Below are positions 52,610 to 60,724 of a stretch of 64,000 nucleotides of DNA, piece by piece (positions within the stretch are counted from its first letter, which is position 1; each line of letters begins with the position of its first letter). This DNA comes from Lutispora sp003527145. GTDB taxonomy: Bacteria; Bacillota; Clostridia; Lutisporales; Lutisporaceae. Under the pieces are notes generated by a model. The model did no database searches and had not been told where the DNA came from. It saw only the letters and a program-made list of their open reading frames with translations. The DNA is taken from assembly GCA_029983695.1 (NCBI GenBank), contig JASBZB010000012.1:38496-102495 (forward strand), in the 5' to 3' direction. A program made the translations under genes and the position numbers.

Positions 52610-52975
52610 CTACTGCGTAACAAGGACGCGTCTTTTTCTCATGCGCTCTGCGGCCTGCCTGTTGGTAATACGCTTGCGGCAATCTGGGCAGTATTTGACA
52701 TTGTTAGAGCTTGACGCAAAGGACGCGCCGCACACCAAGCAACGCCGCTTGTCCCTGGCTGCGTAAAGCTCGGCATATAACACTTTATCAAGGGGCAGGA
52801 CAGCGGCGCGAAACCATTTGCAAAGCAAGGAGTATGAAATAAGCTGCGGACAAACGCACTCGTCCCCGTCGTCAAGCAATATGCAATTCCCGTCAAAGCA
52901 GTTGCAGCACTCTTTTTTCACAAGGGCGTTTACCCGTCTGCTTTGGGGCGGTGTCAGCCGCTTAATCTCACTCAT
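52610..52975 (-). CDS. Cysteine-rich VLP-domain protein
   Basis: 121 aa. KRLTPPQSRRVNALVKKECCNC, then DGDECVCPQLIS and CLVCGASFASSSNNVKYCPDCRKRITNRQAAERMRKRR match the cysteine-rich VLP family of conjugative elements. Two likely zinc sites (CC-x2-C/CVC and CxxC...CxxC). The basic C-terminus may bind nucleic acid. It overlaps the TTRAP gene by 4 bp. It is the last gene of the long minus-strand operon. Confidence 0.82.
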   Translation of the reverse strand: MSEIKRLTPPQSRRVNALVKKECCNCFDGNCILLDDGDECVCPQLISYSLLCKWFRAAVLPLDKVLYAELYAARDKRRCLVCGASFASSSNNVKYCPDCRKRITNRQAAERMRKRRVLVTQ

Positions 52976-53178
52976 ATTTCATCGGCGGCGTAAACGGCAA
53001 GCTCCGCGTACTCCGCTTCACTCAACGGGGCGATTTTTTCAAGGGTACGCGCCGCAAGCTCCCGTATATCCGCGTCCATATAGGGCAGCGCGGCGTTGAT
53101 GTTGGTGGTAACCTCCTGCTTGCCGCCCTCGTTATAAATGCTCAAAAGGTTTGTTTCCTCAATGGTAAATCTATTCAT
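52972..53178 (-). CDS. TTRAP-like small transfer protein
   Basis: 68 aa from the ATG at 53178 with GGAGG seven bases upstream (another ATG lies at 53184). NRFTIEETNLLSIYNEGGKQEV and AALPYMDADIRELAARTLEKI is the pattern of the transposon-transfer assisting protein family. Soluble and acidic. Its role in transfer is not defined. It sits between the 53,181 gene and the VLP gene with overlapping or touching ends. Confidence 0.8.
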   Translation of the reverse strand: MNRFTIEETNLLSIYNEGGKQEVTTNINAALPYMDADIRELAARTLEKIAPLSEAEYAELAVYAADEI

Positions 53179-53180
53179 GC

Positions 53181-54125
53181 TCATACCTCCAAATCGTGAT
53201 TTTTTGATTTTGCCGCCGCCTTTTTCGTGGCGGCCTTTTCCTTGTCCTTTGCAAGCTGCGCCCGGATTGACTGGTGGGGCTTGCGTAAGCCCTTGTCCCG
53301 GTTCTCGTCCTTTGCAACCATAGCGTAAATGCCGCGTCGGTCTTTCAGATTGCCAAGGGTCAGTGTCTTATAGGGCAGCATGGCAAGCAGACGGTCGGTG
53401 TCTTTGCTTGACGCAAGCTGCGTAAAATACGGCGATACTTCTATCATGAAATGGGTCGTATTAGGGCTGTTCGGCTCTTTGAGGGTTTGAAGCCCGGACA
53501 AAATACGTCGGGCTTCGCTTTCAATCCGGCTGCCCTGCAGGGCGGCGATATGCTCTTTGAAATTTCCCTGCGTCAGCTTATCCCGGCGGTGTTTTTCCTC
53601 TTGCAGAAGATAGCGCAAGGCTTCGGGGTCATTGGGCTTCGCTTCAAAGCGTTCAAACTTGCCAAGCTGCGGGTCGGGTGTTGCGTCAAAAGGCTGCTTC
53701 GCGGGCTGCTCCCGTTCTCCGTTCTCATAAATCAGCGTGTAGGTGTCGGCGGGCAAAGCATGGTCGATAACATGCTTGAAATGCTGCGGGTAGTCAAGCT
53801 CATATAAGCTGCCTTTCATTTTCCCGTCCTCGCTGCCGGTGATTGTAACAGCATAGGCAAGGATATGGTCGCGGGTCTGCTCGGCATAGAAACGCCATGT
53901 ATTATGGGGTCCGGTGTCCTTTAGAAAAACGTCGCGCTCTCTGAAACAATGCGTCCCCGACGGGCGGGAAAGCCAAAGCAGCGTTTTATCCTCGGCGGCG
54001 GGGCTTGCCGCCGCCTTTTGGATAATCTGTTTGTCAATCTCAAAATCGCTTTGGTAAAATGCGGTGTTCTGCCGCATGATAGCGTCAAGGGATACGAAAA
54101 CGTCCACATTTTCAAACTTGTGCAT
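53181..54125 (-). CDS. Element protein with SIRAQL tail, unknown
   Basis: About 314 aa from the ATG at 54125 (AAAGGAG upstream). The first half is a mixed alpha/beta domain (NVDVFVSLDAIMRQNTAFYQSDFEIDK; LWLSRPSGTHCFRERDVFL; YAEQTRDHILAYAVTITG). A helical middle and a basic C-terminus follow, with SIRAQLAKDKEKAATKKAA. The same SIRAQL motif and basic tail end the upstream 1140-aa protein, so the two share a terminal module. Commonly present in Tn1549-like elements; function unknown. Confidence 0.68.
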   Translation of the reverse strand: MHKFENVDVFVSLDAIMRQNTAFYQSDFEIDKQIIQKAAASPAAEDKTLLWLSRPSGTHCFRERDVFLKDTGPHNTWRFYAEQTRDHILAYAVTITGSEDGKMKGSLYELDYPQHFKHVIDHALPADTYTLIYENGEREQPAKQPFDATPDPQLGKFERFEAKPNDPEALRYLLQEEKHRRDKLTQGNFKEHIAALQGSRIESEARRILSGLQTLKEPNSPNTTHFMIEVSPYFTQLASSKDTDRLLAMLPYKTLTLGNLKDRRGIYAMVAKDENRDKGLRKPHQSIRAQLAKDKEKAATKKAAAKSKNHDLEV

Positions 54126-54129
54126 AGGG

Positions 54130-57100
54130 TCAACTCCTTTCCAAATCCTGCGTTTTATTCTTTGCGGGCTTTTTCTGCGCCCGTTCCTTATCTGTCCTAA
54201 GCTGCGCCCGGATAGAGGGCTTTTCTTCCTGCTTGCCGACGCGCTCCTTGTCGGCTTTGATGGCATTTGCAAGGTCAGTAAGGGAAATCGGCTCACCCGC
54301 CTTTGCTTTCTGCTCCAATTCGCCTACGGTGGGTGTCTGTGGCGTGTTATTGATAATCCCGTCAAAGTTGTTGTCGTTCTGCTCTACGGTGTCCTCGATA
54401 TGCTTCAAATAATTTTGGGGCTGCTCAACCGCTACGGCAAAAGCCCGTGTACCATTCCCCATGATGTAATATTTTCCGTCGTCTGAATTGTGATGAACGC
54501 CGTACCCGGCTTCTTTCATCTGCTCCATGCTCATAGAGGTTAAGCGGAAGCTGCCGCGCGGCGTTGTGATTTTCTCCCCGGTCAAAAATTCGTCCGGGGT
54601 CAGTTCTTTTTGCTGCTCCTGCAAAAACTCCGGCACTTGCCGATAGCCGAAACTGTCTACATAATGGGCGGCGTCCTGCCCGTTCTGATGAAGCACCACT
54701 ACGTCGGAAACGGAAAGGCTATGTCCCTTAAAATCTTTCGGGTGGTCGATATTAAACTTTTCCAAAATGCTTTCAAGGGTCATATCCGGCGCAAGGGGCG
54801 CGGAATAGATAAGGTCATAGTTCGCAGGGGCAACCGTGTGTCCCTCCGCTTGCAGACGGTCGTAAGGCTCAAAGCGTAAATCCCGCGTTTCGTCGCCACG
54901 CTTCAACTGATAAATGGAGTAGGTATTTTCGTCCTGCCCGGTTTCCTGTGTCGGCTGCTCCTGCGATTTTGCGAAAAGCTCCTTTACCTGTCCCTGTGTC
55001 AGTTCTCCGGCGGTAAGCCGGCCCATAAGCTCGCGGCATTTTCCCGGTGTACCGACAAACAGAATATCGCCAATCTTTGCCGTTCCGTCCTCCTGCGGAA
55101 TGTAGGCTTGCAGCAGATAGCGGTTTTCTATACTGTCGCTGCGGGGGTTGGCGTGTACCTTGTAGATGTATTCTTGCGGCTGCTCCTGCTTGACTTCCTG
55201 CGCCTTTTGGATTTCTGCCATATGGGTATCAATGGAATTGATAATCTCGGCGGCGGTGCTGCGGATTGTTTCAAGAGAGCTTTTCAGTTCCGCAAGCTCC
55301 TTTCCGCTGCTCCACCCGGCAACATATCCAAAGGAATAATCCGACGTATCAAGTCCGTAATGCTGGCAGACAGTGTATGCGATACTTTCCGCTTCCACTT
55401 CGCGGGTGCGGCGGTCGGGGCGGTTTTGCTGTTCTTCTTTTGGGGCGGTCAAATCAATGTCGTGCAGCTTCGCATGGGCGATTTCATGTATCAAGGTTTT
55501 AAGGGTCTGCAACTGGCTTGCGCCCTCTAAAAGCGCAATCCGTTTATCCTCCAAATGGTAGTAGCCCTGTGTGCCGCCTGTCATTTCCTCAAAGCCTACG
55601 GGAACGGGGGAAGTTTTTTCAAGGGCGGCGAAAAAATCCTTGTACTGTTCCACATCACCCGTCAAAGCGTCCACGGCAATGTCGGGCAATTCCTTTCCCT
55701 CGGTCTGCGAAACATCAAAGACGGAAACCACCTTAAAAGCGGGAATGGTAATTTCCTTTTCTTCGGTAACGGGCTTTCCGTCTTTTCCGATAACGGGCTT
55801 CTGCGTATGCGGGTCGATTTTCTCCATTTCCTTTTTTACTTTGAATGGGGACGGGGCAATGATTTTGATACCCTTTTCACCTTTTTTTACATTGCGCTCA
55901 AACTGATTTTTCCAAGAGGAAAAGCCCGCGATAAGGGAAGCGTCCGGTTTCTGCATGGCGATAAGCAGGGTATTGTTAAAGCTGTAATTGTGAAACTTTG
56001 ACATGACGCTTAGATACTCTTTATAGCGGTTACTGTCAAACAGTTCAGAAATACCCTGCTCCAAGCGGTCGGTAATCTCTTTGAGCTTTTCGGCGGGTTT
56101 CTCGGAAGTAAGGACAAGAGGGATAACAGGGCGCGGCTGCGGCGGCTCTGCGGTCTGCATTGCGCTGATAGCCTCCATATCTGCCTTTTCGGGGTCGGGT
56201 CGCTGCGGCTGCGGGAAACTCATAATGCGGTATTCTTGCGGGATTTCCGTTATCGGCTTCCATTCCTCACCGTTTGGAACGATATACCCATACTCGGTAA
56301 ACACGCCTTTTTCATGCTCGGCGGCAAGCTGCCCCAACATTTCAATGTCAACCGCTGCCGCCCATTCGTCGGGTATCTGTATCAAGCCGGAATGTTCAAA
56401 GGTATGCTCCCCAAGCTGTATATTGCTGAAAATATCAGGGTGAAAATCATAAACACCCGTGTTCTGCGTAAGCTCAACAAGTCCGTGAACGTCGTAACGG
56501 CCTGTCATAAATTTGGTTGCGGCGTTCAGCTTGTCAATCTGCCTGCTATCGCGTGATTGCAAAGCCGCCGCCAAATAGTTCAGCTCATCCACTCCTGCGC
56601 TTCGCACATTTTCAAGAGATAGACGGGTAACGCTGTCAAGGACGCTTTCAAAATCCTCAATTAAAAAGTCTTGCGGGTTGTTTGCCGTAATATCCATTGC
56701 TTTCATAGCTTCGTGTAGCTGCTCGGCGGTGGCGGGAAGTTTCAGCCAATACCCGTGTTCGCCGTTTTCATATTTCGCGCTGTTGCTTATCCGTATAGAT
56801 AAAGGGTCATTCATGCCCTCACGCTCCTTTCGCTGTTCCGTATTTTGTTGCTGTGAAATAAAATCGCCGCCGTTATTTTCTACGGCGGCGTGGTCGGCTT
56901 GTTTCGGTTCCTCACCCTCTATGGTGTAGCCCGGTAAAAGCTGCCCGTTTACCTTGAATTGCTGTGCATATTCCTGCGGGATAGGCGGCGATATTTCTAT
57001 GAACAGGTGGGAATATGCCTTGATACGCCCATTCAGATATTTTTCCATAGCCGCCTTGTCTGCAAATACCTTTCTGTCCTGTACGGCAATCCGCGCCTGT

Positions 57101-57552
57101 CGGTACCCGTCCGGGCTGTTTGTGCGGACGCTCCATGTCAAACTCCAAGAGTAAGGAACAGATTGCTTTGTTTCCCTGTCATACCGGGTATTCTCGTAAA
57201 TGTGGTAATTCATTTGATAAACCATGTTGCTGATAGCATGGTGGTATTCCTCGGCTTCCCATTGATTAGAGGTGTGCTTGACGGTGGGGGTTCTCGTGTA
57301 CTCAATCGCTTTGTCAAATAAAAGCGTTTTGCCCGCCTGTTCCTCCCATGCGGCAGCGTGTTCTTGCAGACTTTGAAAAATTGTCTGTTCAGCAGCCGCG
57401 CTTTCCTCGCGCATTTTTTGTAGCTGTTCCAACGGCAAAGCGGTTAAGGTGGAAATATCCGCTTTTTCGCTTTCAAAATACATTCTGCGCTCTATCCTCA
57501 TGCTTTCGGCTGGGTCTAAGTTATCGTGTTCATAGGCAGAATAAGATTTCAT
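54130..57552 (-). CDS. Large antirestriction/LPD polyprotein (ArdA-like, ArdC, M78, YodL)
   Basis: 1140 aa, multi-domain. An N-terminal region (1-215) is unknown. An ArdA-like domain (about 245-450; LSIRISNSAKYENGEHGYWLKLPAT, YLAAALQSRD, VHGLVELTQN) follows. Then an ArdC N-terminal ssDNA-binding domain (about 495-650; KYEYLSVMSKFHNYSFNN-like, LIAGFSSWKNQFERNVKKGEKGI) with an IrrE/M78-type peptidase motif HEIAHAKLHD. A YodL-like domain (GHSLSVSDVVVLHQNGQDAAHYVDSFGY) and a basic SIRAQL tail end it. Such polyproteins enter or act in the recipient to block restriction. It is the fifth-from-last gene of the transfer operon. Confidence 0.85.
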   Translation of the reverse strand: MKSYSAYEHDNLDPAESMRIERRMYFESEKADISTLTALPLEQLQKMREESAAAEQTIFQSLQEHAAAWEEQAGKTLLFDKAIEYTRTPTVKHTSNQWEAEEYHHAISNMVYQMNYHIYENTRYDRETKQSVPYSWSLTWSVRTNSPDGYRQARIAVQDRKVFADKAAMEKYLNGRIKAYSHLFIEISPPIPQEYAQQFKVNGQLLPGYTIEGEEPKQADHAAVENNGGDFISQQQNTEQRKEREGMNDPLSIRISNSAKYENGEHGYWLKLPATAEQLHEAMKAMDITANNPQDFLIEDFESVLDSVTRLSLENVRSAGVDELNYLAAALQSRDSRQIDKLNAATKFMTGRYDVHGLVELTQNTGVYDFHPDIFSNIQLGEHTFEHSGLIQIPDEWAAAVDIEMLGQLAAEHEKGVFTEYGYIVPNGEEWKPITEIPQEYRIMSFPQPQRPDPEKADMEAISAMQTAEPPQPRPVIPLVLTSEKPAEKLKEITDRLEQGISELFDSNRYKEYLSVMSKFHNYSFNNTLLIAMQKPDASLIAGFSSWKNQFERNVKKGEKGIKIIAPSPFKVKKEMEKIDPHTQKPVIGKDGKPVTEEKEITIPAFKVVSVFDVSQTEGKELPDIAVDALTGDVEQYKDFFAALEKTSPVPVGFEEMTGGTQGYYHLEDKRIALLEGASQLQTLKTLIHEIAHAKLHDIDLTAPKEEQQNRPDRRTREVEAESIAYTVCQHYGLDTSDYSFGYVAGWSSGKELAELKSSLETIRSTAAEIINSIDTHMAEIQKAQEVKQEQPQEYIYKVHANPRSDSIENRYLLQAYIPQEDGTAKIGDILFVGTPGKCRELMGRLTAGELTQGQVKELFAKSQEQPTQETGQDENTYSIYQLKRGDETRDLRFEPYDRLQAEGHTVAPANYDLIYSAPLAPDMTLESILEKFNIDHPKDFKGHSLSVSDVVVLHQNGQDAAHYVDSFGYRQVPEFLQEQQKELTPDEFLTGEKITTPRGSFRLTSMSMEQMKEAGYGVHHNSDDGKYYIMGNGTRAFAVAVEQPQNYLKHIEDTVEQNDNNFDGIINNTPQTPTVGELEQKAKAGEPISLTDLANAIKADKERVGKQEEKPSIRAQLRTDKERAQKKPAKNKTQDLERS

Positions 57553-57600
57553 TTAGCACGTCCTTTCTCAAATTTATTGGTTTGGCGTTTTTCGGTTTTT

Positions 57601-57704
57601 ATAGAGGGTTTGGGAAACTTCCCAACAAGCAAATTCCCGCCGTTCTCTGCGAGAAAAGGCGGGGATTTGACGGAAAGGGTACCCCTTTCCTATGCTTGCT
57701 ACGT
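57601..57704 (-). repeat. Inverted-repeat element copy B
   Basis: The 35 bases at 57670-57704 are the exact reverse complement of 48303-48337, and 57601-57635 is a near copy of the second block (TTGGGAAGTTTCCCAA in reverse). The middle differs. It lies between the topB and LPD genes and overlaps the last codons of topB. Confidence 0.7.
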
Positions 57705-59807
57705 AAGTTCTTTGTCCCTCTGAATGGTAATGCGGTAGTTGACGTATTTCCCGCCTGTGTCGGCTAAAAGCACTGTTCCGTCGTAGGTTTTGTCCGTCTT
57801 TGGGGAGTAAATCCCCTTGACCTTTGCCTTACCGTTTTTTAGGAGAGCGGCGGCAATTTTAGAGGTAAAAGCGGTTTTCCGTTCCTCAAAGAAGCGGTCA
57901 TTTTTCCACATAACAAAAGCGCAATCCTTGTTTTCGCAATAGTAATTTTTCTTGCCCTCATAGACATTGCCGCAGCAGCGGGGGCAGTTGCCGATAACAT
58001 GCTTTTCGTCCTTGAAACGCTCCTTGTCCGTATCGGAAAGGGACGGATAGGCTTTCACAAGTTCCCGCGCCATTTCTTCAATCCCATGCATGAAGCTGTC
58101 CGGGTCGGCGGTTCCCTTTGCAATCTGCGTCAGGGCGTTTTCCCACTGGGCGGTAAGCTGCGGAGAGGTCAGGCTATCCGGCAGCACACAAACAAGGTTA
58201 TTTCCGTCTGTGGTGGGGATAAGCTGCTTGCCCTTGCGCTGCACAAAGCCGGATTTTACCAACTTTTCAATAACGGCGGCACGGGTGGCGGGTGTACCAA
58301 GCCCGCGGCGTTCCGCGTCCGGGTCGGTGTCCTCATTTCCGGCGCGTTCCATAGCGGAAAGCAAGGTCGCTTCGTTGTGGGGCTTCGGCGGTGTCGTGTC
58401 ATGCGCCGTTACCCTTGCGGCGGGGCGGTCAAAGGTCTGCCCCTCGGCAAACGGCGGCGCGTCAAGCTCCAATACCTCGTTGTCGTCGTCCTCTGCGTCG
58501 GGTTTTGCTTTCAGCGTAGCCCGGTAACGGCGTTCAAGCTCTTTCCACCCGGCGCAAAGTACCGTCTTGCCCTTTGCGGTAAACTCCTTGTCGGCGCACA
58601 TAAAAACTACCGTAACCGCTTCAAAGGTGTGCGGTTCAGCAGCGGCAAAGAGCAGACGCGCCCCGGCAAGGATAAGGATATTCCGTTCGCTTTCCGGCAG
58701 CGCGGCAAGGTCGGTTTTCCCAAGCTCGGCGGTAGGGATAATGGCGTGGTGGTCTGATACTTTTTTACTGTCAAGCAGACGGGAAACGTCCGGGGAAAAG
58801 TCCACGCCCTGCATGAAAGGCAGCTTGCCGCAAAGCAGGGCGGCAATACCCGCCGCCGTACCGCCCATGTCGTCGGTCAGAAATGCGCTGTCCGTTCTCG
58901 GATAAGTCAAAAGCCGCTTTTCATATAGGCTCTGTGCAAGGTCAAGGGTCTGCTTCGCGGTGTAACCGTGAATACGGTTTGCTTCCCGCTGCAAGCTCGT
59001 AAGGTCAAATAACCTCGGCGGGGCAACGGTTTTCTTTTCGCGGGTCAGAGAAAGGCAAACGGCCTGCGACGCTTCGCAAGCCGTTTTCAGTGTGTCCGCT
59101 TCCTCGGCGGCGCGGATCCTCGCGCTTGCCGCTTCCGCGCCGCCTATGCTAAGGCGCACATGGTAGTATTTTTCTTTTTGAAAACCTGTGATTGCCGCGT
59201 CCCGGTCTACAAGCATTTTCAGCGTCGGGGTCTGCACCCGTCCCACATTCAGGGTCTTGCCGTACAAGCAGGAAAAAAGACGGGTGGCGTTGATACCGAT
59301 AAGCCAATCCGCTTTTGCCCTGCATAGGGCAGACGCAAAGAGGGGGGCATACTCCCGTCCATCTTTGAGCGCATTAAACCCTTTTTTAATTGCCGCGTCC
59401 TCCATAGAGGAAATCCAAAGGCGGCGCATAGGTTTTTTGCACCCTGCCACATGGTAGACGAAACGGAAAATCAGCTCGCCCTCACGCCCTGCGTCGCAAG
59501 CGTTGATAACCTCGGAAACGTCGGTGCGGCGCATAAGGTCTTTTAAAATTTTGAATTGCTTTTGTTTGTCGGCCGCAACGGTGTATTTCCATTCCTGCGG
59601 CAGAATGGGTAAGGTTTCATAGCTCCATTTTTTGTACTGCTCCCCATAGGCGGCAGCTTCGGAAAGCCCCACCAAATGACCGACACACCAAGAAATAAGA
59701 TAGTCCGCGCCCTCGATATACCCGTCCTTTTTTCTCTTTGCTCCAAGAACGGCGGCAATAGTCTGGGCGACGCTCGGTTTTTCTGCAATGACTAACGCAT
59801 AGCTCAT
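57699..59807 (-). CDS. topB: DNA topoisomerase III (type IA)
   Basis: 702 aa, usual for element TopB. TOPRIM start ALVIAEKPSVAQTIAAVLG, acidic motif CDAGREGELIF, GRVQTPTL, catalytic Tyr region KRLLTYPRTDSAFL, and a C-terminal zinc ribbon (CPRCCGNVYEG, CENKDCAF). It cleaves and rejoins one DNA strand and is standard in conjugative elements for processing transferred DNA. The ATG overlaps the DUF4366 stop by 4 bp. Confidence 0.95.
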   Translation of the reverse strand: MSYALVIAEKPSVAQTIAAVLGAKRKKDGYIEGADYLISWCVGHLVGLSEAAAYGEQYKKWSYETLPILPQEWKYTVAADKQKQFKILKDLMRRTDVSEVINACDAGREGELIFRFVYHVAGCKKPMRRLWISSMEDAAIKKGFNALKDGREYAPLFASALCRAKADWLIGINATRLFSCLYGKTLNVGRVQTPTLKMLVDRDAAITGFQKEKYYHVRLSIGGAEAASARIRAAEEADTLKTACEASQAVCLSLTREKKTVAPPRLFDLTSLQREANRIHGYTAKQTLDLAQSLYEKRLLTYPRTDSAFLTDDMGGTAAGIAALLCGKLPFMQGVDFSPDVSRLLDSKKVSDHHAIIPTAELGKTDLAALPESERNILILAGARLLFAAAEPHTFEAVTVVFMCADKEFTAKGKTVLCAGWKELERRYRATLKAKPDAEDDDNEVLELDAPPFAEGQTFDRPAARVTAHDTTPPKPHNEATLLSAMERAGNEDTDPDAERRGLGTPATRAAVIEKLVKSGFVQRKGKQLIPTTDGNNLVCVLPDSLTSPQLTAQWENALTQIAKGTADPDSFMHGIEEMARELVKAYPSLSDTDKERFKDEKHVIGNCPRCCGNVYEGKKNYYCENKDCAFVMWKNDRFFEERKTAFTSKIAAALLKNGKAKVKGIYSPKTDKTYDGTVLLADTGGKYVNYRITIQRDKELT

Positions 59808-60445
59808 TCCTCGTCCTCCTGTTCTTCTTCGTCAGTTTCGGGCTGTTCGTCCCCGGCTTCCTTGTCGTACTCGTCAAAATCAAATTCGTCAAGGTCGGTA
59901 TTGCCCTTGACCGCCTGTTTCGGCTTCAAAACCTTAAAGTAATAGAACGCGCCGCCAATCCCGGCAAAGAGCAGCAGCACCATGAGCAGCGTACCGCCCG
60001 TATTGCTTTTTTCCTCTTTGGGCTGTTCCGGCTCCGGCTGCGGTGTGGGTTCGGGGGTCGGCTGCGGGGTGGCTTCTGAATTTTGCGGTAGTTTATCCTC
60101 GTCTATGAGAGCCATTAAGTCGGATTCGTCCACCTGATTGAGGAAATGGACGGTGTTTTCGCCCTGTGCGGCGTTGTCAATAATGATGTAAAAGTAGTTG
60201 CCGCCCTTGCTTTGCACAACAATAAACTGCTTATCCTCGGCGGCGGCGCCCGCTATGTCGTCCACAAGGCTCATGTTACCCTCCGGGGTAAGGGGCTGCG
60301 GCTCGGCGGTTTCTACAATTACGTTACTGTCGTCGGTGGGAATGTCCTCACCACCGCCCGCATAGGCGGTAACAGAAAAGCCGCCCATCAAGATAAGGGC
60401 GGCAAGCAGTACAAAAAAGCTGCGGAAAAGTTTTTTATTCTTCAT
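59804..60445 (-). CDS. DUF4366 membrane-anchored protein
   Basis: About 213 aa from the ATG at 60445 with AGGAGG upstream. Signal peptide (residues 1-27: FFVLLAALILMGGFSVTAYA), an external domain, a Pro/Glu-rich linker (PQPTPEPTPQPEPEQPKEE), TM segment (TLLMVLLLFAGIGGAFYYF) and an acidic cytoplasmic tail. This is the DUF4366 layout in the transfer region of Tn1549-like elements. It probably forms part of the mating apparatus. It overlaps DUF4315 by 11 bp. Confidence 0.85.
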   Translation of the reverse strand: MKNKKLFRSFFVLLAALILMGGFSVTAYAGGGEDIPTDDSNVIVETAEPQPLTPEGNMSLVDDIAGAAAEDKQFIVVQSKGGNYFYIIIDNAAQGENTVHFLNQVDESDLMALIDEDKLPQNSEATPQPTPEPTPQPEPEQPKEEKSNTGGTLLMVLLLFAGIGGAFYYFKVLKPKQAVKGNTDLDEFDFDEYDKEAGDEQPETDEEEQEDEE

Positions 60446-60692
60446 TCTCGGTGTCCTCCTGTTCGTCATAGTCTGCGGGAACGGCAGCAATGCCGGGGAT
60501 AGGCTCGCCGGAGAGCATAGCGGTAAGTTCCGCAGGTGTCAGGCGCATAGAGCGCACAAGCTGAACGATTTGCAGATTTTCCGCTTCTGTTTTCTGCGCT
60601 TCAAGCCCTTTCAATTTGTTCTGATACTCTGTAATTTTTTCGCGGGTCTTTTGGATTTCCCGGTCGATACGGTCAATTTTGTTATTTGCCAT
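60435..60692 (-). CDS. DUF4315 coiled-coil protein
   Basis: 85 aa. IDRIDREIQKTREKITEYQNKLKGLE predicts a coiled coil, followed by IVQLVRSMRLTPAEL and an acidic tail. This is the DUF4315 family, nearly always next to DUF4366. Soluble; function unknown, probably in the transfer complex. RBS AAGGAG before the ATG. Confidence 0.87.
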   Translation of the reverse strand: MANNKIDRIDREIQKTREKITEYQNKLKGLEAQKTEAENLQIVQLVRSMRLTPAELTAMLSGEPIPGIAAVPADYDEQEDTENEE

Positions 60693-60724
60693 TGTGTCAT
60701 ACTCCTTTCAATTTTCAAAAATAG

